Under the pieces are notes generated by a model. That model had not been told where the DNA came from. It worked only from the letters and a program-made list of their open reading frames with translations, and made no database searches. A DNA stretch of 64,000 nucleotides from Nevskia soli DSM 19509 (GTDB lineage: Bacteria; Pseudomonadota; Gammaproteobacteria; Nevskiales; Nevskiaceae): NCBI RefSeq assembly GCF_000711955.1, contig NZ_JONR01000016.1, positions 62,001 through 126,000 of the forward strand, in the 5' to 3' direction. The position numbers and the translations under genes are program-made. This document shows positions 1 to 7,877 of this stretch, piece by piece. The first letter of the stretch is position 1. Every line of letters begins with the position of its first letter.

Positions 1-721
1 CGTGGCCGTGGCCGCGCCGCACCAGGTCGTGAATCGCCTGAATGCTCTCGATCTCATAGACGACACGCATCTTTTTTTCAACGGATGCCAGGGCCAGCTC
101 AACCAGCATCCGGATATTGTTCGGCCGACCTGGAATGATGAGCGGCAGCTCGGCAATTGCCATCAGGTCGATCGACTCGATGCCGGCGCTTTCCGGCTCC
201 ACTTCGGAACGCGGCGAAATCAGGTACAGGGACTCCTGGGACAGCGGCAGCAGGTCGAGGTTGGGACTGGGGACCGCGTTGTAGGCCACCGCGCAATCGA
301 CGCGACCGATCGCCAGCCATTCCAGGATATGCGTCGAAAGGCCCTCGACCAGGCACAGCGTCACCCGCGGAAAATCCTTGCGGAACGCTTCGACCATCGG
401 CACGGTCGCGGTGCGCCCCAAGCTGGGAGGCCAGGCCAGAACGAGGCGGCCTTCCATCTCGTCGCGATGATCGCCGATGTCGCGCCGCGCCAGATCCACC
501 TGGCGCAGGATGCCTCGTGAATGCTCCAGCAGGCGCCGTCCGGCTGCGGTCAGCGTTACACCGCGGCCGTTGCGTTCGAACAGGTTGCTGCGCAACTCGA
601 CTTCCAGTTGTCGGATCTGTCGGCTCAATGCAGGCTGCGCCACATCGAGAAACGCGGACGCCCGGCTGAAGCTGCCGAGCTCAGCGACCTGACAAAAATA
701 TTCGAGCTGCTTGATATCCAT
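1..721 (-). CDS. LysR-family transcriptional regulator (C-terminus beyond window)
   Basis: The reverse strand reads an N-terminal LysR winged helix-turn-helix (starts MDIKQLEYFCQVAELGSF; VAQPALSRQIRQLE is the recognition-helix region, about residues 5-60). It continues into a type 2 periplasmic-binding effector domain (VDCAVAYNAV, LPLIIPGRP). About 240 residues are visible; a full-length member has about 300, so the last part lies left of base 1. It is divergent from the Rieske oxygenase with about 295 bases between, the usual arrangement for a LysR activator controlling a neighbouring aromatic-degradation operon. The gallate regulator GalR is also a LysR protein, but I cannot assign the effector. 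Family call is firm; the target operon is inference. Confidence 0.88.
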   Translation of the reverse strand, partial: MDIKQLEYFCQVAELGSFSRASAFLDVAQPALSRQIRQLEVELRSNLFERNGRGVTLTAAGRRLLEHSRGILRQVDLARRDIGDHRDEMEGRLVLAWPPSLGRTATVPMVEAFRKDFPRVTLCLVEGLSTHILEWLAIGRVDCAVAYNAVPSPNLDLLPLSQESLYLISPRSEVEPESAGIESIDLMAIAELPLIIPGRPNNIRMLVELALASVEKKMRVVYEIESIQAIHDLVRRGHGH

Positions 722-1016
722 TTGATGTGATCCCTGTGTTTCAGGAATTCCATGTGCGTCGGCCTGTCCGGTGCTCCTCGCCGCCGATCATCCTTTCACA
801 TTACTTCAAATCGTGAGCTTTCGCGCAGTTTTCGTGCATATCCAAAAGCGGAATAGCTGTTAGTGGTCTGCCGGCGTTGATCCATTCCCCTCGCCTCTTC
901 ATCGTTGTCGCCTGATACGGCCTGGCCGTGTACTGCGGACATTTTCCCGGAAGGGGCGCTTGCCGCCGGAAGGACGGCCGCACCAGCCAAAAACGAACTA
1001 CAAGGATGGAGACAGC
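722..1016. promoter_or_regulatory. Divergent LysR/Rieske-oxygenase intergenic region
   Basis: No gene is visible in these 295 bases. They must hold the promoters for the leftward LysR gene and the rightward catabolic operon. An imperfect inverted repeat at 839-855 (TATCC, 7 bases, GAATA) resembles the T-N11-A boxes LysR proteins bind, but one arm position mismatches and such motifs occur by chance. No convincing -35/-10 pair was found. Confidence 0.4.
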
Positions 1017-2342
1017 ATGAACGCGACACCCAATCCCGCCGCCGGAACCGGCGGCATTCCCGAAGTGCGGGGCGCGGGGCGCCACCAGTACCTGGCCTTC
1101 ACCAATCGCGGCACGCCCGCGGGCGAGTTGCTGCGCCGCTATTGGCAGCCGATTGCCCTCGCCAGCAACCTAGGGCCCGGCGCCCCGCCGCTGCCCGTGC
1201 GCATCATGGGTGAGGACCTGGTGTTGTTCCGCGACGATCTGGGCCGCGTCGGCCTGATCGATCGCAAATGCGCCCACCGCTGCACCGATCTAGCCCTGGG
1301 ACGCATCGAAGACGGCGGAATTCGTTGCCCCTACCACGGCTGGCTGTTCGACGTGAACGGCCGCTGCATCGAGCAACCGGCGGAGCTCTCGCCAACCGCT
1401 AAGGATCGGGTCAAGGCGAAGTCGTATCCAGTGCATGAAGCGGCCGGCGCGTTCTGGGCTTACATGGGACCGGGCGAACCGCCGTTGTTCCCCAACTATC
1501 CCGCGCTGATGGGGGGAGACCAATATCGTTATACCTGCCGCTGGCGCGGCGAGTGCAACTGGTTGCAGGCCAGCGAGGGCAACATTGACCCGGTGCATAC
1601 CTCATACCTGCACAAGGTGGAACTCACCGACGAAACGATGAGAGCGCGCTGGGGGGTGTTCGCGAACAAATCGCGTCCGGCCATCAGCATCGAGGACACA
1701 CGCTTTGGCGTCAGGCTGTATACCAAGCGCGCGATGCCCGATTCTCCCGCCACGTCGGTGCGAATCACGAATTTCGTGATGCCCAATGCCTGTGCCGTGG
1801 GCGGCTTCGAAGGTTATCTCGGAAACGGCGGCTTGACGATGCTGTGGGATGTGCCCATCGACGATCACGCGCATTGGCGCTGGGAGTTCATCTTCCACCG
1901 CAGCGGAAAGCTCGACAAGGAAAGCCTGGATGCCCAGTACCAATCGGAGAAGGCGGAAGGCGATCGCATGCGCCGCCAGCAGGAGCAACTATTCATGCAG
2001 GATCGAGAGTCGATGAAGGAAAAAGCCTATCTCGGCCTGGGCGAATGCTTCTCGGTGCACGACATCGCGATCACCCAGTCACAGGGTTTGATACACGACC
2101 AGATCGACGAGCATCTCGGCAGCACCGACATCGCGATCGTCCGCGCCCGCAGGATGCTTGACGAGGCGGCACGCGAGGTACAGGCCGGGCGTGATCCGCG
2201 CGGCGTGGTGCGCAAGGCGGAGGACAACGACTTCCGCGACATGGTGGTCGCAACCAACGTGATCGATCCCGCGTCCACGGCCGAGGCGTACTGCGCCCTG
2301 ATTGCTTCCGACGGCACTTTTTTTGGCCTGGACCCGGCTTGA
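1017..2342 (+). CDS. Rieske [2Fe-2S] aromatic ring-hydroxylating oxygenase, phthalate 4,5-dioxygenase-like
   Basis: 441 residues. The Rieske cluster motif is complete near residues 85-108: CAHRC, then CPYHGW with the expected spacing. The mononuclear iron site is visible as NIDPVHTSYLH (Asp/His/His) near residue 190. The GELLRRYWQP segment near the N-terminus is typical of the phthalate dioxygenase/O-demethylase oxygenase group, which works as a two-component system with a single reductase. The ATG at 1017 is chosen over an upstream ATG at 960 because AAGGATGGAG lies just before it. The reductase follows 93 bases downstream. The substrate is unknown; together with GalB and GalC homologues, an aromatic acid or methoxylated aromatic feeding protocatechuate/gallate-type catabolism is plausible. 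Confidence 0.87.
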   Translation: MNATPNPAAGTGGIPEVRGAGRHQYLAFTNRGTPAGELLRRYWQPIALASNLGPGAPPLPVRIMGEDLVLFRDDLGRVGLIDRKCAHRCTDLALGRIEDGGIRCPYHGWLFDVNGRCIEQPAELSPTAKDRVKAKSYPVHEAAGAFWAYMGPGEPPLFPNYPALMGGDQYRYTCRWRGECNWLQASEGNIDPVHTSYLHKVELTDETMRARWGVFANKSRPAISIEDTRFGVRLYTKRAMPDSPATSVRITNFVMPNACAVGGFEGYLGNGGLTMLWDVPIDDHAHWRWEFIFHRSGKLDKESLDAQYQSEKAEGDRMRRQQEQLFMQDRESMKEKAYLGLGECFSVHDIAITQSQGLIHDQIDEHLGSTDIAIVRARRMLDEAAREVQAGRDPRGVVRKAEDNDFRDMVVATNVIDPASTAEAYCALIASDGTFFGLDPA

Positions 2343-2435
2343 TCCCCTTGCAAATCTCCGAGACGTGTTCGCGGCACCGCGGCTTCACATCACCGCCGTG
2401 CCGACTGAATCCGTGAGGACTGGAGTTCATTGTTT

Positions 2436-3383
2436 ATGCTCGATGTCGTAATCGCCCGGAAGGAGCGCGAAGCGGAGGGTGTCTTCAGCTTTGAGTTGAA
2501 ACACGCCTCCGGCGGTGAATTGCCGGCATTCGATGCCGGATCGCATGTCGATGTTGTGGTCGGCCCTGGGCTTGTGCGCCAGTATTCCCTATGCAACTCC
2601 CCGGCAGAGCGGCATCGCTATGTGATCGGAGTGTTGAAAACACCGGATTCACGCGGCGGCTCGAAGGGCTTGCATGAGCGTTTTGAAGTTGGTCACCGTC
2701 TGCAGATCAGCGAGCCGCGCAATCTCTTTCCGCTGGAATCCGCCGGAGAGAGCCTGTTGTTTGCGGGCGGCATCGGCATCACGCCGATCCTGTGCATGGC
2801 TGACAGCCTGTGCCGCCAGGGCCGGCCCTTCCGGTTGTTCTATTTCACCCGCGATGCGGGCCGCGCCGCGTTTCGCACACAGATGGAAACCGCGCCGTAC
2901 CGCGAACATTGCCGCTTTCAATTCGATGACAGTCCGGCTCAGGACAAGCTCGACGTAAAGCAGCTGCTTAAGGGCCCCGAGCGCGATAAGCACCTCTATA
3001 TCTGCGGGCCGGGCGGCTTCATGGACTATATCCTCGACACTGCCCGCGCGCAGGGCTGGCACGAGACCAACCTGCATCGCGAATATTTCAGCGCAGCCGC
3101 CGTCTCCGGCAACGACGAACTGTTTGAAGTCCAGGTCGGCGCGCAAGGTCCGGTCTATGCCGTTCCACAGGGACGCAGCGTGGTCGACGTGCTGCGCGAA
3201 GCGGGAATCGACATAGCGGTATCTTGCGAGCAAGGCATCTGCGGCACATGCGTGACCCGCGTGATCGACGGCATTCCCGACCATCGCGATCTATATCTCA
3301 GCGATGCGGAGAAGGCGGCGAACGATCAGTTTACGCCCTGCTGCTCGCGTGCCCGCAGCGCACGGCTTGTGATCGAGCCATGA
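2436..3383 (+). CDS. Oxygenase reductase (FMN/NAD domain plus C-terminal plant-type ferredoxin)
   Basis: 315 residues in the phthalate dioxygenase reductase/VanB order: flavin-binding barrel (RQYSLCNSP near residue 48), NAD-binding domain (GGIGITPIL near 110; YICGPGGFM near 190) and a C-terminal [2Fe-2S] ferredoxin domain (CEQGICGTC near 265, last Cys in FTPCCS). It would pass electrons from NADH to the Rieske protein encoded just upstream. The ATG at 2436 has TGGAG ten bases upstream; a TTG at 2430 in the same frame is possible. Domain calls are firm; partnership with the oxygenase follows from family and adjacency. Confidence 0.87.
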   Translation: MLDVVIARKEREAEGVFSFELKHASGGELPAFDAGSHVDVVVGPGLVRQYSLCNSPAERHRYVIGVLKTPDSRGGSKGLHERFEVGHRLQISEPRNLFPLESAGESLLFAGGIGITPILCMADSLCRQGRPFRLFYFTRDAGRAAFRTQMETAPYREHCRFQFDDSPAQDKLDVKQLLKGPERDKHLYICGPGGFMDYILDTARAQGWHETNLHREYFSAAAVSGNDELFEVQVGAQGPVYAVPQGRSVVDVLREAGIDIAVSCEQGICGTCVTRVIDGIPDHRDLYLSDAEKAANDQFTPCCSRARSARLVIEP

Positions 3384-3473
3384 GTGCGCGGCGGATGCGA
3401 CGCCTTCCATATCGCCCGGTCCACCCGATTATGCGGCAAGTCCATAACAGCTAAAAAGATTCCACGGAGATCC

Positions 3474-4208
3474 ATGTCAAACCCACACAAAAGCGGCCTG
3501 GTCGTCAGCGCGCATTCGGCGGACTTTGTCTGGCGCTCGGCCGGCGCCATCGCCCTGCACGTGCAGCAGGGTTACCGGATGCACGTCGTCTGCCTGTCGT
3601 TCGGAGAGCGCGGCGAATCGGCCAAGCTATGGCGCAAAGGCGACATGACGGAGGACAAGGTGAAGGCCGCGCGTCGTGTGGAAGCCCAGGCGGCGGCTGA
3701 AGTCCTGGGGGCCAGCGTCGAGTTTTTCGACATCGGGGACTATCCGATGCGCGCAGATCGCGACACGCTGTTCCGGCTTGCCGATGTATTCCGGCAGATT
3801 CAGCCCGGCTTCGTTCTGAGCCATTCGCTGAAGGACCCGTACAACTACGATCACCCTCTGGCGACACACTTGACCCAGGAGGCGCGGATCCTGGCCCAGG
3901 CCGAGGGCTACCGTCCGGGTGAAAAGATCGTCGGCGCTCCACCGGTCTACTGCTTCGAGCCGCACCAGCCCGAGCAATGCGAATGGCGCCCGGACGTGCT
4001 GCTCGACATCACCGGAGTCTGGGACAAGAAATACGCCGCCATCCAATGCATGGCCGGCCAGGAACATCTCTGGGAATATTACACGCGCGTCGCGCTCCAG
4101 CGAGGGGCTCAGGCCAAGCGCAACATCGGCGTGACTGCCACGCGCGACATCAAATACGCCGAGGGTTTCCAGAGCATATTCCCACGCGTTACCGGAGATT
4201 TGTCATGA
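3474..4208 (+). CDS. galB: PIG-L/LmbE-family protein, 4-oxalomesaconate hydratase (GalB)-like
   Basis: 244 residues. The N-terminal zinc motif of the PIG-L fold reads SAHSADFVWR instead of the AHPDDE of deacetylases. This variant is what I know from the GalB hydratase of Pseudomonas putida gallate catabolism, a zinc enzyme of this fold. Downstream metal and active-site regions include SFGERGES, DIGDYP and HSLKDPYNYDHP (His for zinc). Start: ATG 3474 with GGAGATCC just before it; the reading frame stays open upstream but without a better start. Its stop overlaps the next start (ATGA), so it is translationally coupled to the GalC-type aldolase, the enzyme acting on its product. A deacetylase is the alternative, less likely given the motif and neighbour. 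Confidence 0.78.
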   Translation: MSNPHKSGLVVSAHSADFVWRSAGAIALHVQQGYRMHVVCLSFGERGESAKLWRKGDMTEDKVKAARRVEAQAAAEVLGASVEFFDIGDYPMRADRDTLFRLADVFRQIQPGFVLSHSLKDPYNYDHPLATHLTQEARILAQAEGYRPGEKIVGAPPVYCFEPHQPEQCEWRPDVLLDITGVWDKKYAAIQCMAGQEHLWEYYTRVALQRGAQAKRNIGVTATRDIKYAEGFQSIFPRVTGDLS

Positions 4209-4903
4209 ACGGATTGGTCGTGCGGCACATTCCGCGCTTTTCGGCCGAGCTGGCCGGAGGATTGGCGGCGCTGGGGGTCGCAACCTTGCATGAAGCGCAG
4301 GGCCGCAGCGGCCTGATGCAACCCTATATGCGCCCCATCTATCGGGGCCCCGCCATCGCCGGGCCGGCGGTGACCGTTTTGGCTCAGCCGGGCGACAACT
4401 GGATGCTGCATGTGGCGATCGAACAATGTCACCCAGGCGATGTGCTGGTGGTGGCGTGCGCGACGGAGAATTCCGATGGCATGTTCGGCGATCTGCTCGC
4501 CACTTCGTTGAAGGCACGCGGAGTCCGCGGATTGATTATTGATGCCGGTTGCCGCGATGTGGCCGCATTGACGGACATGGGCTTTCCGGTCTGGTCGAAG
4601 GCGATCAATGCGCGCGGTACGGTCAAAGCCACTCTGGGATCCGTCAATATTCCGGTCGTCTGCGCCGGCGCGCGCGTGGTTCCCGGTGACGCGATTGTGG
4701 CGGACGACGACGGGGTCGTCGTAATACCGAACGCCGCCGTGGACAAGGTGCTCTCCGCCGGCCGGCAGCGGGAGCAAGCCGAGATCGACAAGCGTATGCG
4801 CCTCGCCGCCGGAGAACTGGGACTCGATATTTACTCGATGCGGCCACGCCTGAAGGAATACGGAATTCGTTACGTCGATACCCTCGCGGAACTCGACGAT
4901 TAA
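4205..4903 (+). CDS. galC: 4-carboxy-4-hydroxy-2-oxoadipate aldolase/oxaloacetate decarboxylase (GalC/LigK-like)
   Basis: 232 residues of the RraA-like class II aldolase family. Visible family features: HEAQGRSG near residue 27, GDNWM with a central GDVLVV strand, the metal/substrate loop GMFGDLLATSLKARGVRGL, the DAGCRD segment (Arg and Asp of the active site) and GDAIVADDDGVVVIP. LigK/GalC splits 4-carboxy-4-hydroxy-2-oxoadipate to pyruvate and oxaloacetate and also decarboxylates oxaloacetate. The gene starts inside the galB stop (ATGA), so the last two steps of the protocatechuate 4,5-cleavage/gallate route are coupled. RNase E inhibitor RraA is the other family member type; length and context favour the aldolase. 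Confidence 0.84.
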   Translation: MNGLVVRHIPRFSAELAGGLAALGVATLHEAQGRSGLMQPYMRPIYRGPAIAGPAVTVLAQPGDNWMLHVAIEQCHPGDVLVVACATENSDGMFGDLLATSLKARGVRGLIIDAGCRDVAALTDMGFPVWSKAINARGTVKATLGSVNIPVVCAGARVVPGDAIVADDDGVVVIPNAAVDKVLSAGRQREQAEIDKRMRLAAGELGLDIYSMRPRLKEYGIRYVDTLAELDD

Positions 4904-5015
4904 AAAGCATGCCAATGGGCTCGGGCACGATACGCACGCCCCCCCCCAATCTGTCAGGCGACGGCAATTCTGATAATGTTGAAAGGCATGCCCCACCGCT
5001 GAGGGAAGTCAGGTC

Positions 5016-5795
5016 ATGAACATGAGCAGGCGTACTTTTTCGGCCGCACTGGCCGCAGGCGCCGCCGCTGCGCTGATCTCCGCCCGTAGCATGGCCGCCG
5101 CCCCGCCTTTGGTGAAGGCGCGCAACATCGTGCTGGTGCACGGGCTGTTCGCCGACGGATCCTGCTGGTCCGAGGTCATCCCGCGATTGCAGGCCGCGGG
5201 GCTCAATGTCACCGCCGTGCAAAACCCCCTGACGACCTTGCCGGAAGCGGTGGCCTCGGCCCAGCGCGTGCTGGACCGGCAGGATGGCCCGACAGTTCTG
5301 GTCGGACACTCTTTTTCCGGAATGATCGTCACCGAGGCCGGCATGAATCCGAAAGTCTCGGCCCTGGTCTATGTGGCGGCGCGGGCGCCGGATGCGGGCG
5401 AGGATTACACTGCGTTGGCCAAGACATTTCCTACACCCCCTGCGTCGGCCGGCATCATCTTTGACGGCGATGAAGGGCGCCTGGGTGAGGCTGCGTTTCT
5501 GCGTGATTTCGCGGGCGACCTGCCGGAAGCAAAGGCGAAGGTGCTCTACGCAACCCAGGAGCCGTTCCAAAAGGCTCTGCTCGCCGGCAAGACCACGCAG
5601 GCGGCCTGGCGGTCGAAGCCGAGTTTCTATGCGGTCTCCACGGAAGACCGGACGATCAATCCCGACCTCGAACGCTTCATGGCCAAGCGCATGGGGGCCA
5701 AGACCATCGAAGTGAAGGCCAGCCATCTAGCGCTGATCTCGCACCCCGAGGAGATCACCCAGTTGATTCTCGAAGCCGCCGGACAACGGACCTAG
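5016..5795 (+). CDS. Exported alpha/beta hydrolase with Tat-type signal
   Basis: 259 residues. The N-terminus MNMSRRTFSAAL followed by an Ala-rich stretch to about residue 28 (SMAA) looks like a twin-arginine signal peptide (SRRTF). The rest is an alpha/beta hydrolase: oxyanion strand VLVHGLFADGSCW, nucleophile elbow GHSFSG (Ser), acid in STEDRTI, and His in ASHLALISHPE. GAGGGAAG lies before ATG 5016. It is 112 bases after galC on the same strand, so it may be co-transcribed or only adjacent. An ester hydrolase feeding the aromatic cassette is possible but not shown; substrate unknown. Confidence 0.82.
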   Translation: MNMSRRTFSAALAAGAAAALISARSMAAAPPLVKARNIVLVHGLFADGSCWSEVIPRLQAAGLNVTAVQNPLTTLPEAVASAQRVLDRQDGPTVLVGHSFSGMIVTEAGMNPKVSALVYVAARAPDAGEDYTALAKTFPTPPASAGIIFDGDEGRLGEAAFLRDFAGDLPEAKAKVLYATQEPFQKALLAGKTTQAAWRSKPSFYAVSTEDRTINPDLERFMAKRMGAKTIEVKASHLALISHPEEITQLILEAAGQRT

Positions 5796-5968
5796 TGAGC
5801 AGCCGGCTTCCCATATGCAACCTGCGAGCAAGCAGGTGACTATCAGGTCTGCGTTGGCATGGGGAGCAGACAAATTCGGAGCCGCCCTCTAGCCCCTTCC
5901 CGGTAGGAATCAAAGGGGCCAAGCATGCCAATTCATAGCTCGAAGCCCTTTAATTCTTGAATGCGTTG
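5796..5968. other. Intergenic gap between hydrolase and brnA
   Basis: I see no gene, convincing terminator or repeat here. The two flanking genes converge. Confidence 0.5.
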
Positions 5969-6250
5969 CTATGGCTGAACGCGGCCTTTCTTGAGCATGG
6001 CGCTGCGTAGAATCTCATTCAGACGGCTTTGATAGCCGGCGCCCTGCCCTTTGAGCCACTCCAGCACATCGGCGTCGATGCGCACCGTGAGTTGTTTCTT
6101 GATGGGCCGATAGAATCGACCACGTTGTGCGCCGTTCCAATCCTTTGCGGATGTTGCCGGAATGTCGGAGAAGTCGATTTCGCTTTCCGGTCTGGCGGCG
6201 AGTGCTGCCAACTCCTTGCGGACGGATTCAGGTATTTTCGCCTTGCTCAT
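5969..6250 (-). CDS. brnA: BrnA-family antitoxin
   Basis: 93 residues. The C-terminal half (KKQLTVRIDADVLEWLK, GYQSRLNEILRSAM) is the ribbon-helix-helix-type DNA-binding region of the BrnA family; the middle has the family's DFSDIP and RGRFYRP-like segments. BrnA neutralises the RNase-like toxin BrnT and represses the brnTA promoter. brnT normally lies immediately upstream and overlaps the brnA start; here only a short out-of-frame remnant is found. The antitoxin therefore appears to be an orphan. Confidence 0.85.
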   Translation of the reverse strand: MSKAKIPESVRKELAALAARPESEIDFSDIPATSAKDWNGAQRGRFYRPIKKQLTVRIDADVLEWLKGQGAGYQSRLNEILRSAMLKKGRVQP

Positions 6251-6335
6251 GGATTTTCCGTTCTTGTTCGGGTTCGTCCCACGAAAGCAAATGTAGCTTT
6301 TTTGTAGTTAAGTATGGAATTCGAGCTTCGTCGGC
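6228..6335 (-). pseudogene. Possible degraded brnT toxin remnant
   Basis: Upstream of brnA on its strand, a short open frame ends at 6228 with EQERKIHEQGENT, overlapping the first codons of brnA. BrnT proteins commonly end with an Arg/Lys/Glu-rich segment of this kind and overlap brnA this way. Further upstream the similarity appears to shift frame (SYICFRG-like in the brnA frame), and beyond 6340 the sequence is a palindromic repeat rather than toxin coding. This suggests loss of the 5' part of brnT. The match is short and judged by eye. Confidence 0.35.
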
Positions 6336-6344
6336 TTAAAAGCG

Positions 6345-6388
6345 CCCCTCACCCTAACCCTCTCCCCACGTTCGTGGGGAGAGGGGAT
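6345..6388. repeat. Palindromic repeat, copy A (CCCTCTCCCC/GGGGAGAGGG family)
   Basis: The sequence reads CCCCTCACCCTAACC, then CTCTCCCCACG TTCG-centred to GTGGGGAGAGGGG, forming a strong hairpin. A near-identical copy with one base difference (TAGCC for TAACC) is at 8799-8842 and a relative at 8690-8731. REP-like elements of this kind are known in Xanthomonadales and relatives. Confidence 0.85.
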
Positions 6389-6439
6389 TGATGAAATGGA
6401 GTTCTGCTCAAATGGATTGCATCGGCAGCCCTGTCGGAT

Positions 6440-7759
6440 TCAATCCTTGCGCTTGTTGGCCGCGCGCAGTTGCGCCAGCTTCTCCGCGATCTTGCCTTCG
6501 AGTCCCCGCCCAGTAGGGGTATAGAACTCCGTGCCTGCCAGCGCGTCAGGCAGATACTGCTGACCTGCGGCGTGGGCTTCGGTTTCGTCGTGGTCGTAGC
6601 GGTAGCCCTGGCCGTAGCCCAGGCCCTTCATCAGTTTGGTGGGGGCGTTGCGCAGATGCATGGGCACTTCGAGGGTGCCTTGCTGCTCGACCACGGCGCG
6701 GACGTTGCCGTAGGCCTTGTAGACGGCGTTGCTCTTCGCCGCCACGGCGAGATAGACCACGGCGACGGCCAGGGCGAGTTCGCCTTCGGGGCTGCCGAGG
6801 CGTTCCCAGGTGTCCCAGGCATCCAGACAAAGGCGCTGGGCGCGGGGATCGGCCAGGCCGATGTCCTCGATGCTCATGCGCAGGATGCGGCGGGCGACAT
6901 AGACGGGATCGACGCCGCCGTCGAGCATGCGGGCGAACCAGTACAGCGCACCATCCGGGTCGCTGCCGCGCACGGACTTGTGCAGGGCGGAGATCTGGTC
7001 GTGGAAGTTTTCGCCCTGCTTGTCGAAGCGGCGCAGGCCGCGGCCGATCAGCTTCTCCAGCAGGTCGTCGCTCTTTTCGCCGGCGGCGCGCGACAGCTCG
7101 ACCGCGGTCTCCAGCAGGATGAGGGAGCGGCGGGCATCGCCGTCGGCGCTTTCGGCGATGCGGTCGAGCCAGTGTTGCGGAATGGCGTCGGCGCTTTCGC
7201 CCAGGCCGCGTTGCGGATCAGTGAGGGCGCGCAGCAGCAGGTCCTTGATCGCGGATTCATCCAGCGAACGCAGCACGAAAACACGCAGCCGGGAGAGCAA
7301 GGCGCCGTTGAGTTCGAAGCTGGGGTTTTCGGTGGTGGCGCCGACGAGGATGAGGGTACCGTCCTCGACGTAGGGCAGCAGGGCGTCCTGCTGGCTCTTG
7401 TTGAAGCGGTGGATTTCGTCGACGAACAGGACGGTGCGCTGCGGCGGGTTGGCCTGGAGCGCGGCGCGGGCCTGGGCGGTGGACTCGCGGATGTCCTTGA
7501 CGCCGGCCATGACGGCCGAGAGGGTCAGGAACTGGGCGGCGGAGTAGCCGGCGATGAGGCGCGCCAGGGTGGTCTTGCCGACGCCGGGCGGGCCCCAGAA
7601 GACCATGGAGGGGATGCGGCCGGCTTCGAGGGCAACGCGCAGCGGGGCGCCGGCGGCGAGCAGGTGCTGCTGGCCGACGACCTCGTCGAGCGTGCGCGGG
7701 CGCATGCGCTCGGCGAGGGGCGCGGACAAGGGAACGGCGGAGGCGAAGACGTCAGTCAT
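6440..7759 (-). CDS. rarA: Replication-associated recombination protein A (AAA+ ATPase)
   Basis: 439 residues, usual length for RarA/MgsA/WRNIP1. Walker A GPPGVGKTT near residue 56, Walker B LFVDEIHRF near 110, sensor 1 GATTENPSFE near 135, arginine-finger region ALLSRLRVF, then the family's C-terminal clamp-loader-like and tetramerisation domains (GYDHDETEAHA-type segment GYRYDHDETEAH near the end). It acts at stalled replication forks. The order ftsK-lolA-rarA is conserved in gammaproteobacteria and supports the call. The start ATG 7759 is the only one preserving the N-terminal PLAERMRPRTLDEVVGQ motif. Confidence 0.95.
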   Translation of the reverse strand: MTDVFASAVPLSAPLAERMRPRTLDEVVGQQHLLAAGAPLRVALEAGRIPSMVFWGPPGVGKTTLARLIAGYSAAQFLTLSAVMAGVKDIRESTAQARAALQANPPQRTVLFVDEIHRFNKSQQDALLPYVEDGTLILVGATTENPSFELNGALLSRLRVFVLRSLDESAIKDLLLRALTDPQRGLGESADAIPQHWLDRIAESADGDARRSLILLETAVELSRAAGEKSDDLLEKLIGRGLRRFDKQGENFHDQISALHKSVRGSDPDGALYWFARMLDGGVDPVYVARRILRMSIEDIGLADPRAQRLCLDAWDTWERLGSPEGELALAVAVVYLAVAAKSNAVYKAYGNVRAVVEQQGTLEVPMHLRNAPTKLMKGLGYGQGYRYDHDETEAHAAGQQYLPDALAGTEFYTPTGRGLEGKIAEKLAQLRAANKRKD

Positions 7760-7783
7760 GGGGTGCCAATAAAGGATACCGCC

Positions 7784-7865
7784 GTAGGGCGGGCCGTGCC
7801 CGCCGGCGCACCTGGCGGCGTGCGGCGCATCCGGGAAGTGCGCCGGCGGCCACGGGCCGCCCTAC
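7784..7865. repeat. Inverted repeat between rarA and lolA
   Basis: Two 28-base arms (7784-7811 and 7838-7865), GTAGGGCGGGCCG... and ...CGGGCCGCCCTAC, are reverse complements except at two positions, with a 26-base loop. It can fold as a long hairpin within the rarA-lolA message. A paired REP-type element (BIME-like) is the simplest reading. Confidence 0.82.
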
Positions 7866-7877
7866 GACAACCGCGCC

